A stretch of DNA of 64,000 bases from Micromonospora eburnea (GCF_900090225.1 NZ_FMHY01000002.1:868001-932000), one strand, 5' to 3'. Positions 33,749-43,135 are shown, counted from the first letter of the stretch. Numbers and translations are program-made. Notes: a model not told the origin generated them from the sequence alone.

Positions 33749-35067
33749 GCGAGCGCAGCGAGCAGCACACCCAGGCGGCACCCGCCGAGGCGCCGCGAGG
33801 GGCCACCCTGTCCCGGCGGCGGGCGATCACCCTGGCCGGGGTCGGAGTGGCCGGTGTGGCCGGGGTGGCGGGTGGCGCGGGCGCGCTGGCCCGTGGCGGT
33901 GACCACGCGGCGGCCAGCGACACGGCCGCCGGGGCGGTGCCGTTCCACGGTGAGCACCAGGCCGGCATCACCACTGCGGCCCAGGACCGGCTGCACTTCG
34001 TCGCGTTCGACGTGATCACCAAGGACCGGGCGAAGCTGGTCGCGCTGTTGCAGGAGTGGACCGCCGCGGCGGCCCGGATGACCGCCGGCAAGGACGCCGG
34101 GCTGATCGGCGCGGTCGGCGGCATGCCGGAGGCCCCGCCGGACGACACCGGCGAGGCGCTCGGGCTGCCCCCGTCGCAGCTCACCATCACCGTCGGCTTC
34201 GGCCCGACGCTGTTCCGCGACGCCCAGGGCGCGGACCGGTTCGGCATCGCCGACCGGCGTCCCGCCGCGCTGGCCGACCTGCCGCACTTCGCCGGCGACG
34301 CGCTCAAGCCGGAGATCTCCGGCGGCGACATCTGCATCCAGGCCTGCGCCAACGACCCGCAGGTGGCGGTGCACGCCATCCGTAACCTGGCCCGCATCGG
34401 CATGGGCGTGGTCAGCGTCCGCTGGTCGCAGCTCGGCTTCGGGCGTACGTCGTCGACGTCGCGGGACCAGGCCACGCCGCGTAACCTGTTCGGCTTCAAG
34501 GACGGCACCGCCAACCTGAAGGCCGAGGACGCCAGCCTGCTCCGGGAACAGCTCTGGGCCCAGCCCGGGGACGGGCCGGACTGGATGACCGGCGGGTCGT
34601 ACCTGGTCACCCGCAAGATCCGGATGCAGATCGAGACCTGGGACCGCAGTTCCCTCGCCGAGCAGGAGCAGATCGTCGGCCGGACCAAGGGCAGCGGCGC
34701 ACCGCTCGGCAAGACCCGCGAGTTCGACGAGCCGGACTTCGCCGCCAAGGGCGACGACGGCCAGCCGGTCATCGCCGAGGCCGCGCACGTTCGGCTCGCC
34801 CACCCCAACCAGAACGGCGGCGCGCACCTGCTACGTCGCGGCTACAACTTCGTCGACGGCTCGGACGGGCTGGGGCGGCTCGACGCCGGGCTCTTCTTCA
34901 TCGCCTACCAGCGTGACCCGCGTAAGCAGTTCGTGCCGATCCAGACCCGGCTCGCCCGGCACGACGCGATGAACGAGTACCTGCGGCACGTCTCCAGCGG
35001 GCTGTTCGCCTGCCCGCCGGGCGTCCGCGACGCTGCCGACTGGTGGGGCCGCGCGCTCTTCTCCTGA
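33745..35067 (+). CDS. efeB: Deferrochelatase/DyP-type peroxidase EfeB
   Basis: Heme-containing DyP-type peroxidase of 440 residues, exported by the Tat pathway: LSRRRAITLAGVGVAG near the N terminus. The DyP signature GxxDG appears in NLFGFKDGTANLKAED, and the proximal heme His region is HVRLAHPNQNGGAHLLRRG. In EfeUOB it oxidises ferrous iron or releases iron from heme. The first codons (MSERSEQH) come from the same repeat as the mini-ORF upstream, so the N-terminal tail may be recent. No other iron gene follows. Confidence 0.94.
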   Translation: MSERSEQHTQAAPAEAPRGATLSRRRAITLAGVGVAGVAGVAGGAGALARGGDHAAASDTAAGAVPFHGEHQAGITTAAQDRLHFVAFDVITKDRAKLVALLQEWTAAAARMTAGKDAGLIGAVGGMPEAPPDDTGEALGLPPSQLTITVGFGPTLFRDAQGADRFGIADRRPAALADLPHFAGDALKPEISGGDICIQACANDPQVAVHAIRNLARIGMGVVSVRWSQLGFGRTSSTSRDQATPRNLFGFKDGTANLKAEDASLLREQLWAQPGDGPDWMTGGSYLVTRKIRMQIETWDRSSLAEQEQIVGRTKGSGAPLGKTREFDEPDFAAKGDDGQPVIAEAAHVRLAHPNQNGGAHLLRRGYNFVDGSDGLGRLDAGLFFIAYQRDPRKQFVPIQTRLARHDAMNEYLRHVSSGLFACPPGVRDAADWWGRALFS

Positions 35068-35152
35068 TCAGCTCAGCCCTGGTTCGGCCACCACTCGCAA
35101 GATCACATTCGATCCTGGATCGAGTGGTCTCGCGGTCGCTGTGAACGCGCCC

Positions 35153-36178
35153 CTACTTGCCGGAGCGAGCAGGGTCCTGGCGGGCTTCCGGTCCGCGTAC
35201 CGGCTCGGGCTGGGTGGGCACGGCGGGCCGCAACGCGGCCGCGGCCGGTGCGGCGAGCGGTGCCGGCCGAGCGAGCGGCACCGGGGCGAGCGGCGGCGGG
35301 ACCACGACGGGCGGTGGGACCAGCTCCGGCCAGAGCGTCGCGGTGGCCGCCCGGCTGCGTCCCAGCCGGTACGCCGCCCGCCGGCCCCGCTCGGCCAGTA
35401 CGGCGGCCAGGTACGCCGACTCCGGCGCGGCCCAGGGCGGTGGCGGCGAGGTGACCGCCGCGACCTCGGCCCACAGCTCCCGGGCCAGCCGGGTCCGGTC
35501 CGGCTCGGCGAGCTGGTGCACCCGGCCGAGGTACTGCCGGACGGCCAGCGCCAACCCGTCGTCCAGTCGGGTCAGGTCGAGCGTCCCCGCCCAGCCGAAC
35601 AGCGGTGGTACGGGCGACGGGGCGGGTCGCCAGGTCCCCGCGCCCCGGGTGTGCACCACAAGGGTGCCCGCCACCAGGTCGCCCAGTCGCCGCCCGCGCG
35701 GGTCGGTCAGCATCACCGTCACGCTCGCCGCCCAGCTCAGCAGCGGCAGCACCAGCCCCGGCCACTCCACCGCGACGCCCACCAGGGCCCGGGTGAGCGA
35801 CTGGCCGACCCCGACCGGCCCGCCGTCGGCTCGGACCACCCGCAGCCCCACGGCCAGCTTGCCCAGCGTCCGGCCCCCGGCGAACCGTTCCATCAGCACC
35901 GGGTAGCCGATCAGCACGACGATCACCAGCACGGTCTGCGACGCGCCGAACAGGGCGCCGTCCACGACATCGCCGAGGCTGAGCAGCGCCAGCGACAACC
36001 CGATCCCGAGCAGCACCGCCGCCACCAGCTGGGCCACCAGGTCGATCAGCAGGGCGAGCACCCGGGAGCCCAGGCGGGCGGCGCGGACGTCCAGCTCGAC
36101 CGCCTCGCCGCTGACCAGACCGGCGTCGGCCCATCCGGAGGGTGGGGGAGGTTGCGCGCGCACTCGGACAGTGAACAC
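35153..36178 (-). CDS. RDD family membrane protein
   Basis: Protein of 341 residues. Residues about 25-170 are an RDD domain: RLGSRVLALLIDLVAQLVAA with the Arg-Asp pair, GGRTLGKLAVGLRVVRADG, and DPRGRRLGDLVAGTLVV with the second Arg/Asp set, across three membrane helices. The rest is a soluble, Pro/Ala-rich tail (VPPPLAPVPLARPAPLAAPA). It is divergent from a SpoIIM-like gene with only 26 bp between starts, the usual arrangement in actinobacterial RDD/SpoIIM/DUF58/MoxR clusters. Function is unknown; a role in the cell envelope or transport is generally suspected. Confidence 0.85.
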   Translation of the reverse strand: MFTVRVRAQPPPPSGWADAGLVSGEAVELDVRAARLGSRVLALLIDLVAQLVAAVLLGIGLSLALLSLGDVVDGALFGASQTVLVIVVLIGYPVLMERFAGGRTLGKLAVGLRVVRADGGPVGVGQSLTRALVGVAVEWPGLVLPLLSWAASVTVMLTDPRGRRLGDLVAGTLVVHTRGAGTWRPAPSPVPPLFGWAGTLDLTRLDDGLALAVRQYLGRVHQLAEPDRTRLARELWAEVAAVTSPPPPWAAPESAYLAAVLAERGRRAAYRLGRSRAATATLWPELVPPPVVVPPPLAPVPLARPAPLAAPAAAALRPAVPTQPEPVRGPEARQDPARSGK

Positions 36179-36204
36179 TATTGGCGCCGGACGGGGGAGG
36201 CGGA

Positions 36205-37206
36205 GTGGATCTCGACGCGTACGTGGCGGCGCACGGCGCCGAGTGGCGGCGGCTGGAGCAGTTGACCGGCCGACGCCGGCTCGACGCGGCCGAGGTCGAC
36301 GAGCTGGTGGCCCTCTATCAGCGGGCCGCCACCCACCTCAGCGCGCTGCGTAGCCGCTCACCCGATCCGGTGCTGGTCAACCGCCTGTCCCAACTGGTGC
36401 TCGCGGCTCGGGCCCGGATCACCGGACGGCCCCGGCCGTCCTGGGCCGCGGTGGGTCGCTTCCTCCTCGCCGACCTGCCGGCCGCGCTCTACCGGGCGTG
36501 GCCCTGGTGGTGCGCGGTGGCCACCGGATTCACCGCGCTGAGCTTCTTTCTCATGTGGTTCGTCGCCGGCCACCCGGACACCGCCGCCGCGTTCGTCGGC
36601 GAGGACACCGCCAAGGAACTCGTGGACTCGGGCTTCGCCGGCTACTACACTGAGTTCTCCGCGCCGACCTTCGCCTTCCACCTGTGGACGCACAACGCCT
36701 GGCTCGCCGCGCAGTGCCTGGCGTCCGGGGTGCTGGTGGTGCCGGTGTTCTGGCTGCTGTGGCAGAACGCGCTGAACGTCGGCGTGGTCGGCGGCGTGAT
36801 GATCTCGTACGGCCGGGGCGATGTCTTCTTCGGCCTGATCACTCCGCACGGGCTGCTCGAACTGACCGGGATCTTCGTGGCGGCCGGGGTCGGGCTGCGT
36901 ACCGCGTGGGCGTGGATCGCGCCGCCGGCCCAGCTCAGCCGGGGGCGGGCGGTCGCCGAGGCGGGCCGGTCGGCGATCGTGGTCGCCGCCGGACTGGTCG
37001 GGCTGTTCGCGGTCTCCGCGCTGCTGGAGGCGTTCGTTACCCCGGCGCCGGTGCCGGTCGCCGTCCGCGTCGCCGTCGGCGCCACGGTCTGGCTGGCTTT
37101 CCTGTCGTACGCCCTGCTCCTCGGCCGCCGCGCCGCCCGTCCCGCCCCCGCGCCGCCCGCCGCGGACTCCCCTCCAGGCCGGGTCAGAGTTGGCCGAGGG
37201 ACTTGA
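36205..37206 (+). CDS. Stage II sporulation protein M-like membrane protein
   Basis: Protein of 333 residues of the SpoIIM family, with a soluble helical N terminus (about 1-95) and five or six membrane segments. Family markers are RAWPWWCAVATGFTALSFFL, FAFHLWTHNAWLAAQCLASG and ISYGRGDVFFGLITPHGLLE. The GTG at 36205 has GGGAGG 5 nt upstream. Its 3' end overlaps the convergent DUF58 gene by 23 nt. In actinobacteria such genes go with RDD and MoxR clusters regardless of endospore formation. Confidence 0.86.
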   Translation: MDLDAYVAAHGAEWRRLEQLTGRRRLDAAEVDELVALYQRAATHLSALRSRSPDPVLVNRLSQLVLAARARITGRPRPSWAAVGRFLLADLPAALYRAWPWWCAVATGFTALSFFLMWFVAGHPDTAAAFVGEDTAKELVDSGFAGYYTEFSAPTFAFHLWTHNAWLAAQCLASGVLVVPVFWLLWQNALNVGVVGGVMISYGRGDVFFGLITPHGLLELTGIFVAAGVGLRTAWAWIAPPAQLSRGRAVAEAGRSAIVVAAGLVGLFAVSALLEAFVTPAPVPVAVRVAVGATVWLAFLSYALLLGRRAARPAPAPPAADSPPGRVRVGRGT

Positions 37207-38494
37207 GGCGCAGGTAGGTGTCGGCGATCGCCGGGGCGAGGCGGTCGGCGGGAGCGTCCACCACGGTCACGCCGTGCCGGGACAGGGCGGCCCGGACCCG
37301 GTCCCGCTCGGCCAGCGCCCGCCAGGCCGACGCGGCGGCGTACGCGTCGTCCGGTCCGGCCGGTTTGGCGGCGGTGAGCCCGGTGAGCACCGGGTCGTGG
37401 GTCGCCGCGATCACCACCCGGTGCCGGGCGGCCAGTCGGGGCAGCACCGGGAGCAGGCCCTCACCGAGCGGGCCCGCCTCCAGGGCGGTGAAGAGCACCA
37501 CCAGGCTGCGCCGCCGCTCTCGGCGCAGCACCTCACCGGCGATCAGCTCGAAGTCGGTCTCCACCAGCGCCGGCTGGAGCGGGGCGAGCGCGTCCACCAG
37601 GCGGGTGAGCAGGGCGGGCCGGCCGCTGCCGGTCACCGCCGCTCGCACCGTGCTGTCGGCGGCGAGCAGGTCGACCCGGTCGCCGGCCCGGGCGGCGAGC
37701 GCGGTGAGCAGCAGCGCCGCGTCGATCGCGGTGTCCAGCCGGGGCTCGTCGCCGACGCGTACGGCGGAGGTGCGGCCGGTGTCCAGCACGCAGACCAGCC
37801 GCCGGTCCCGTTCCGGCCGCCAGGTGCGTACCAGCACGTCCGAGTGGCGGGCGCTGGCCCGCCAGTCGATCGAGCGCACGTCGTCGCCGATCACGTACTC
37901 GCGCAGGGTGTCGAACTCGGTGCCCTGACCGCGTCCCCGGGTCACCTGGACGCCGTCGATGATCCGCAGTTTCGCCAGCTTCTCGGGCAGGTGCCGCCGG
38001 GAGTCGAAGCGGGGCAGCACGCGCAGCGTCCACGGTGGCGTGCCGGGTCGGCCGGCGCGTTGCCGGAACGCCAGCCGCAGCGGGCCGAGGGAACGTACGG
38101 TGAGCGCCGCCGCGGGCCGGTCGCCGCGCCGGGCCGGGGTGAGGCGGACCGGCAGCTCGGCCGTGCCGCCGGGCTCGACCGTCAGCAGCTGTCCCGGGGG
38201 TACGTCCGGCCGGGCCCCCGCCGAGGGCACCCAGGCGTCGCGTACCTGGGCGTGCAGCGTACGGCCGGAGGCGTTGGCCAGGTGCAGGGTGACCGTGGCG
38301 GTGCCGCCGAGCCGGACCGTCCGGTCGCCGGTGCGGGTGGCGGTGAGCGCGTGCAGTGGCGCCGCGAGGGCCCAGTCGAGGGCGACGAGGAGCAGCACCG
38401 CACCGGTCATCACGGCGACGCCGAGAAACGGCGCCGGCCAGGCCGGCAGGGTGGCCGCGCCCGCGGCGAGCAGCAGCGCCGCCCGCCAGGTCAT
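37184..38494 (-). CDS. DUF58 protein (vWA-like), MoxR partner
   Basis: Protein of 436 residues with two N-terminal membrane helices, an immunoglobulin-like middle part and the DUF58 core: GTEFDTLREYVIGDDVRSID, then WRASARHSDVLVRTWRPERD, followed by a vWA-like fold (RRLVCVLDTGRTSAVRVG). The ATG at 38494 overlaps the stop of the MoxR gene (ATGA). DUF58 proteins work with MoxR AAA ATPases, probably as scaffolds or chaperones for other proteins. Its tail overlaps the SpoIIM gene, so the two mRNAs are complementary over 23 nt. Confidence 0.87.
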   Translation of the reverse strand: MTWRAALLLAAGAATLPAWPAPFLGVAVMTGAVLLLVALDWALAAPLHALTATRTGDRTVRLGGTATVTLHLANASGRTLHAQVRDAWVPSAGARPDVPPGQLLTVEPGGTAELPVRLTPARRGDRPAAALTVRSLGPLRLAFRQRAGRPGTPPWTLRVLPRFDSRRHLPEKLAKLRIIDGVQVTRGRGQGTEFDTLREYVIGDDVRSIDWRASARHSDVLVRTWRPERDRRLVCVLDTGRTSAVRVGDEPRLDTAIDAALLLTALAARAGDRVDLLAADSTVRAAVTGSGRPALLTRLVDALAPLQPALVETDFELIAGEVLRRERRRSLVVLFTALEAGPLGEGLLPVLPRLAARHRVVIAATHDPVLTGLTAAKPAGPDDAYAAASAWRALAERDRVRAALSRHGVTVVDAPADRLAPAIADTYLRLKSLGQL

Positions 38495-39480
38495 CGCGGC
38501 GTCGGCACGGTGGCCAGCACCGCGTCCAGTACCGAGTCGACGCTCACGCCCTCCAGTTCGACCTCGGGGCGCAGCCGGAGCCGGTGCCGCAGGGTGGGCC
38601 GGGCCACCGCCTTCACGTCGTCCGGCGTGACATGGTCCCGTCCGGCCAGCCAGGACCACGCCTTGGCGGCGCTGAGCAGCGCGGTGGCGCCGCGCGGCGA
38701 GGCACCCAGTTCCAGGGCCGGGGCGGCCCGGGTGGCCCGGCACAGGTCCACGATGTAGCCGAGCAGCGGCTCGGCGACGTGCACCCCGTGGACGGCCTCC
38801 CGGGCCGCGGCCAGGTCGGCGGCGGTGGCCACCGGGCGTACGCCGGCGGCGTGCAGGTCGCGCGGGTCGAAGCCGGCGTGGTGCGCGCGGAGCACGCCCA
38901 GTTCCTCGTCGCGGTTGGGCAGCGGTACGGTCAGCTTGAGCAGGAACCGGTCGAGTTGCGCCTCGGGCAGCGGGTACGTGCCCTCGTACTCGACCGGGTT
39001 CTGGGTGGCGGCGACGATGAACGGCTCGGGCAGCGGGCGGCGCTCGCCGTCGACGGAGACCTGCCGCTCCTCCATCACCTCCAGCAGCGCCGACTGGGTC
39101 TTGGGGGGCGTCCGGTTGATCTCGTCGGCGAGGAGCAGGTTGGTGAAGACCGGCCCTTCCCGGAAGGTGAACGCGGCGGTGCGCGGGTCGAAGATCAGTG
39201 ACCCGGTGACGTCGCCGGGCATCAGGTCGGGGGTGAACTGGACCCGCTTGGATCGCAGGTCGAGCGCGGTGGCCACGGTCCGGATCAGCAGGGTCTTGGC
39301 CACCCCGGGCACGCCCTCCAGCAGCACGTGCCCGCGGCAGAGCAGCGCGATCACCAGGCCGGTGACGACGGCGTCCTGCCCGACGACGGCCTTGGCCACC
39401 TCGGCCCGCAGCCGGTGCAGGGCGGCGCGGGCGTCGGGCTGCGCGACGGCCGGCGCGGCGGCGAAGACGGGTCCGGTCAC
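38491..39480 (-). CDS. MoxR family AAA ATPase
   Basis: ATPase of 329 residues. Walker A is GHVLLEGVPGVAKTLLIRT, Walker B is FTNLLLADEINRTPPKTQSA, sensor 1 is FIVAATQNPVEYEGTYPLPE and the arginine finger region is EAQLDRFLLKL. The GTG start at 39480 overlaps the stop of the DUF4350 gene and its stop overlaps the DUF58 start, so the operon is tightly coupled. MoxR proteins act as chaperones in the assembly of protein complexes, usually with a vWA/DUF58 partner. The partner here is the next gene. Confidence 0.93.
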   Translation of the reverse strand: MTGPVFAAAPAVAQPDARAALHRLRAEVAKAVVGQDAVVTGLVIALLCRGHVLLEGVPGVAKTLLIRTVATALDLRSKRVQFTPDLMPGDVTGSLIFDPRTAAFTFREGPVFTNLLLADEINRTPPKTQSALLEVMEERQVSVDGERRPLPEPFIVAATQNPVEYEGTYPLPEAQLDRFLLKLTVPLPNRDEELGVLRAHHAGFDPRDLHAAGVRPVATAADLAAAREAVHGVHVAEPLLGYIVDLCRATRAAPALELGASPRGATALLSAAKAWSWLAGRDHVTPDDVKAVARPTLRHRLRLRPEVELEGVSVDSVLDAVLATVPTPR

Positions 39481-40766
39481 CGGGGATCTCCTTCGGTCGG
39501 GTGGACGAGGGTACGGGTCAGGGCGTCCAGGCCGTGGGCCAGTTCCAGCAGTTCCTGGTCGGTGGTCGGCGGGGCGCCGTGCAGCAGCTCCGCCACCCGC
39601 TCGACGTCGTCGCCGGCGTACTCGGCGACCCGGACGGCCACCTCGGCGGGCGGTGTGTCGGGCGGCAGGTTGAGCCGGGGCCGTAGCCGGGCCAGCGCGG
39701 CGGCGCGCAGGGTCTCGGCGGCGGGCCCTCGGGCGCCGGCCCGCCGGTAGAGGCGGGCCCGACCGAGCACCGTCTCGGCGGAGCGGACGGTCACCGGCAG
39801 CGGCTCCGGCACGGGCGGGCCGAGCCGGCGGGCCCGCCAGAGCACCACCAGCAGCCCGGCCAGCGCGAGCTGGGCCAGCAGGGCCCAGAACCAGGTCGGG
39901 AAGGCGTCCCAGAGCGGGTTGTCCTGCTGCTGCGGGCGCTCCGCCCGGTCGTCCGGGCGCTGGGACGGACGGGTCGGCCGGCCGTCGCCCTCCTGGCCGG
40001 ATGCCCGGCCCGGCCCGTCGGGTGCGGGGTCCGGGCCGGGCAGGTCGAGCCAGACCAACCGGCGATCGCCGCCGAGCAGGCCGGTGGCGAGGGCGCGGTT
40101 GCCCCACTCGTCGATCCGGTCGTTGCGGAACGGGTCGCTGGCCCCGATCACCACCACTTCGACAGCCCGGGGCAGCCGGACCAGCCCTCCGGAGTAGCAG
40201 CGGTCGACGGTCGCGCTGCCCTGGGCCGCGTAGCGCTGCCGGTCGGCGGCGGCGGTGCCGGCGCGGTCGGCTTCCGCGAGGGGGCAGCGGCGGCCGTCGG
40301 CGTCCGGGGTGGTGGCCCGGGTGGCCCACCGGCGTTCGGTCGACGCCAGCGGCACGTCCAGCCCCGCGAGCGCCCACCGGGACGGGTCGACCAGCACCAG
40401 CCGGCTGCCGGTCGGCAGGTCGGCCAGGGCGGCGACGGTGCTCGGGTGCACCAGCTCCGGGGCCGGTACGAAGAACGTCGTCGGGCCGGCCTGGGCGGCG
40501 CGCAGCGCCTGCCGGGTGTCGGTCTCGCGGCGTACGGTCACGCCCTGTTCGCGTAGCGCCTCGGCCAGTTTGCTGCCGCCGTCGTCGCCGGTGGCGGCCG
40601 GAGAGAGGAAGCCCCGGTCGGTGGCGTCGGGCTGGTCGATGGCGTGGAAGACCAGGGTGGCCACGATCAGCACCACGGCCAGCCCGAGCGGGACCAGCAG
40701 CCGGTGCCGACGGCGTCGGGCGGAGGTCGGAGCCACCGGGCGGGGCGGGTCGAGGGTGGCGGTCAC
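39477..40766 (-). CDS. DUF4350 domain membrane protein
   Basis: Protein of 429 residues: an N-terminal membrane helix (LLVPLGLAVVLIVATLVFHA), an extracytoplasmic DUF4350 domain (SKLAEALREQGVTVRRETDT, LVLVDPSRWAL), a second helix near residues 295-315 (FWALLAQLALAGLLVVLW) and a cytoplasmic helical tail. DUF4350 occurs in MoxR-DUF58-DUF4129 operons of actinobacteria, as here, and probably belongs to the same membrane complex. The start GTG at 40766 overlaps the DUF4129 stop (GTGA). Confidence 0.8.
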   Translation of the reverse strand: MTATLDPPRPVAPTSARRRRHRLLVPLGLAVVLIVATLVFHAIDQPDATDRGFLSPAATGDDGGSKLAEALREQGVTVRRETDTRQALRAAQAGPTTFFVPAPELVHPSTVAALADLPTGSRLVLVDPSRWALAGLDVPLASTERRWATRATTPDADGRRCPLAEADRAGTAAADRQRYAAQGSATVDRCYSGGLVRLPRAVEVVVIGASDPFRNDRIDEWGNRALATGLLGGDRRLVWLDLPGPDPAPDGPGRASGQEGDGRPTRPSQRPDDRAERPQQQDNPLWDAFPTWFWALLAQLALAGLLVVLWRARRLGPPVPEPLPVTVRSAETVLGRARLYRRAGARGPAAETLRAAALARLRPRLNLPPDTPPAEVAVRVAEYAGDDVERVAELLHGAPPTTDQELLELAHGLDALTRTLVHPTEGDPR

Positions 40767-41386
40767 CTGTGCTCACCCTCCCCGGTCAGCTCGCGGTGCA
40801 GGTCGGTGGCGAGGTCGCGCATCCGGTGGTCGTGCTCCCGGGTGGCCGGTCGTTGGGCGTACCAGAGGTCGGAGAAGATCGTGGCGGCGGCGTGCAGGGT
40901 GGGGTGCACCCGGGGTCGGGCGTGGGCCGCCGCCGCGGTCAGTTCGGTGACGGTCATTCCGGGCCGGATCTCGACGACCCGCCGGTCGACCAGTTCGCGG
41001 ACCATGCCGCGGAGCCGTTCCCGGACCGCCTCGGCGTACCGGCCCTCGGCGGCGAGCCGGTCGGCGTGGCTGCCGGACGCGGTGGCCACCGGCTCGGCCG
41101 CGCGGGGCGCGGGCACCGGCGGCGCGTCGTCCGCCGACCGGGGCGCCGGCCGGCGTCGCCGCAGTCGGGGCAGCCGCAGCCTCGGCAGCCGCAGCCGGGG
41201 GAGCCGGAGCCGAGGGAGGCGCAGCCGGGGCAGGTGTGGCCGGGGCAGCCGGGTGGGCACCCAGGCCGGGAAGAAATACCAGGCCAGGGCGGCCAGCAGC
41301 GCGGCGAGTAGGACGAGCAGGGCAGCCAGCGGCAGCGGTACGACGTCCCCGATCGCGGCGACCGCCTCGGTCCACCAACGGCTCAC
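40763..41386 (-). CDS. DUF4129 domain membrane protein with LPRLR repeats
   Basis: Protein of 207 residues. A single membrane helix (LPLAALLVLLAALLAALAWYF, about 18-39) is followed by a basic proline/leucine/arginine repeat, five LPRLR units in residues 47-79, and then a cytoplasmic DUF4129 domain (YAEAVRERLRGMVRELVDRR, then SDLWYAQRPATREHDHRMRD). The GTG start at 41386 is chosen because it begins MSRWWTEAV and overlaps the next gene by 4 nt. The repeat is encoded by a 15-bp unit and is not part of the normal family fold; it would lie right at the membrane surface. Confidence 0.8.
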   Translation of the reverse strand: MSRWWTEAVAAIGDVVPLPLAALLVLLAALLAALAWYFFPAWVPTRLPRPHLPRLRLPRLRLPRLRLPRLRLPRLRRRRPAPRSADDAPPVPAPRAAEPVATASGSHADRLAAEGRYAEAVRERLRGMVRELVDRRVVEIRPGMTVTELTAAAAHARPRVHPTLHAAATIFSDLWYAQRPATREHDHRMRDLATDLHRELTGEGEHR

Positions 41387-42264
41387 CGCCGCACCGCCAG
41401 CAGGGCGGGCTCCGGGATCCCGGCCGGGGCCCGGGAGAGCCGGATGTCCAGCCCCTCGGTGCGCATCCGGGTCTCCAGGTGCAGCACCGCGTCGAGGCAG
41501 GCCAGCGCCGGGTACGCGAGCGCGTTCACCCCGGCCCAGGTGACCGTGGCGACCGGCAGCGCCCAGGCGGAGACGTCGAAAAGGCCGAGCAGCGCGAGAC
41601 CGTAGTAGGCGCCGAGGCCGATGCCGAGCCGGATCAGCCACCAGCCGAGATAGCCGAGGAGCCGGATGCCGGCGAACCGCCCACCGGCGCGTACCGCGAG
41701 CGTGAGCGCGCGCCAGGGTGCCCGGTACGCCGGGACCCGGTCCACCACCAGCACCGGGACGACGGCGCCGAGCAGCCCGTACGCGGCGAACCAGGCCGGC
41801 CCGGCCACCCCGGCGAGACACACGGTGAGCCCGACCGCGACCGCGATCAGCAGGGTGGCGCCCCACCGGGCCCCGGCCGGGCGCAGCAGCTCGCCCGGCT
41901 CGGCCCGGCGGCCGAGCAGCGCCGCCGCCGCGCCCCGGGCGGCCGGGTTGCCCAGCAGGGCGATGATCAGCGCCTCGGTGCCGGCGCCGACCGCCAGCAG
42001 CAGCCAGTACCAGCCGATCTTGTCGGGGTCGAGCCACCACGCGGGCGCTCGGGCGTCGGCCAGCAGCCGCAGCGGGTGCAGCAGCAGCTGCTCGCCGAGG
42101 GACAGCAGGACCGCGAGCGGGATCAGCAGCCGGGCCTGGCCGCGAAGCAGCAGGACGGCCGAGTCCAGCAGCTCGCCCACCGTCAGCGGGCGGCGCGGGA
42201 GCACTGCGGTCGGGCCGACGTCGGGCACGCGTACTCCTGGCGGACGAGCGGTGGTGGCGGGCAC
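41383..42264 (-). CDS. Polytopic membrane protein, glycerophosphoryl diester phosphodiesterase-membrane-domain-like
   Basis: Protein of 293 residues with about six membrane helices. The opening LPRRPLTVGELLDSAVLLLR and the loop VVDRVPAYRAPWRALTLAVR resemble the membrane domain found in GDPD-type and related actinobacterial proteins, without any catalytic domain. It is the first gene of the leftward DUF4129-DUF4350-MoxR-DUF58 operon, which its stop enters with a 4-nt overlap. Specific function is unknown. Confidence 0.7.
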   Translation of the reverse strand: MPATTARPPGVRVPDVGPTAVLPRRPLTVGELLDSAVLLLRGQARLLIPLAVLLSLGEQLLLHPLRLLADARAPAWWLDPDKIGWYWLLLAVGAGTEALIIALLGNPAARGAAAALLGRRAEPGELLRPAGARWGATLLIAVAVGLTVCLAGVAGPAWFAAYGLLGAVVPVLVVDRVPAYRAPWRALTLAVRAGGRFAGIRLLGYLGWWLIRLGIGLGAYYGLALLGLFDVSAWALPVATVTWAGVNALAYPALACLDAVLHLETRMRTEGLDIRLSRAPAGIPEPALLAVRR

Positions 42265-42441
42265 GAGGTGCCCGAGGGATCATGGTTGCACGGCCGGTCC
42301 TGCTCCGGTGGACCTGTCCGCCGTGGCACGCCACGCGGAAGGTCCTGGCCTGTCAGCTGTGGTGCGTGGCCGCGGGTCGCAGTACCGTGCCGTGATGATG
42401 CCGAACCCTTCGAACCGAACGGGGATGGAACGATAAACCCC

Positions 42442-43131
42442 ATGAGAGCTCGGGTACTGGTGGTCGACGACGACCCTGCCCTCGCCGAGATGCTCGGCAT
42501 CGTGCTGCGCAGCGAGGGCTTCGTGCCCTCCTTCGTCGCGGACGGGGAACGGGCGCTGGCCGCGTTCCGCGAGAGCCGGCCCGACATCGTCCTGCTCGAC
42601 CTGATGCTGCCCGGTATGAGTGGAATCGACGTGGCCCGGGCGATCCGGGGCGAGTCCGGCGTGCCGATCGTCATGCTGACCGCCAAGAGCGACACCGTCG
42701 ACGTGGTGCTCGGGTTGGAGTCCGGGGCCGACGACTACGTGGTGAAGCCGTTCAAGCCCAAGGAGCTGGTGGCCCGGATGCGGGCCCGGCTGCGCCGGGG
42801 CGAGGACGTGGCACCCGAGCTGCTCACCATCGGCCCGCCCGGCAACCAGATCTCGATCGACGTGCCGGCGCACACGGTCAGCCGGGACGGCGAGGAGGTG
42901 AAGCTGACCCCGCTGGAGTTCGACCTGCTGGTCGCGCTCGCCCGCAAGCCGCGTCAGGTCTTCACCCGCGAGGTGCTGCTGGAGCAGGTCTGGGGCTACC
43001 GGCACGCCGCCGACACCCGCCTGGTGAACGTGCACGTGCAGCGGCTGCGCGCCAAGATCGAGCCGGATCCGGAGCGACCCGAAATCATCCTCACCGTGCG
43101 CGGCGTGGGCTACAAGGCGGGCACCGGATAG
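42442..43131 (+). CDS. mtrA: Two-component response regulator MtrA
   Basis: OmpR-type response regulator of 229 residues. Receiver: acidic pair D9/D10, phosphoacceptor D53 (LLDLMLPGMSG), T80 and K102. The winged-helix DNA-binding domain ends with RRLVNVHVQRLRAKIEPD-like signature residues and ILTVRGVGYKAGTG. MtrA links cell envelope state, division and replication control in actinobacteria. It precedes mtrB and lpqB as in mycobacteria. The ATG at 42442 is the normal start; the longer frame upstream is not coding. TACCGT at 42382 might be a -10 box. Confidence 0.96.
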   Translation: MRARVLVVDDDPALAEMLGIVLRSEGFVPSFVADGERALAAFRESRPDIVLLDLMLPGMSGIDVARAIRGESGVPIVMLTAKSDTVDVVLGLESGADDYVVKPFKPKELVARMRARLRRGEDVAPELLTIGPPGNQISIDVPAHTVSRDGEEVKLTPLEFDLLVALARKPRQVFTREVLLEQVWGYRHAADTRLVNVHVQRLRAKIEPDPERPEIILTVRGVGYKAGTG

Positions 43132-43135
43132 CCTG

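Noticed and set aside
35091..35127. CCACTCG/CGAGTGG hairpin between efeB and the RDD gene as a terminator
   Set aside because: Only 7 bp with a 23-nt loop and no T-tract; too weak to annotate.
41236..42441. Extended N terminus of mtrA
   Set aside because: The open frame is antisense to the membrane protein and DUF4129 genes; the ATG at 42442 begins a complete receiver domain.
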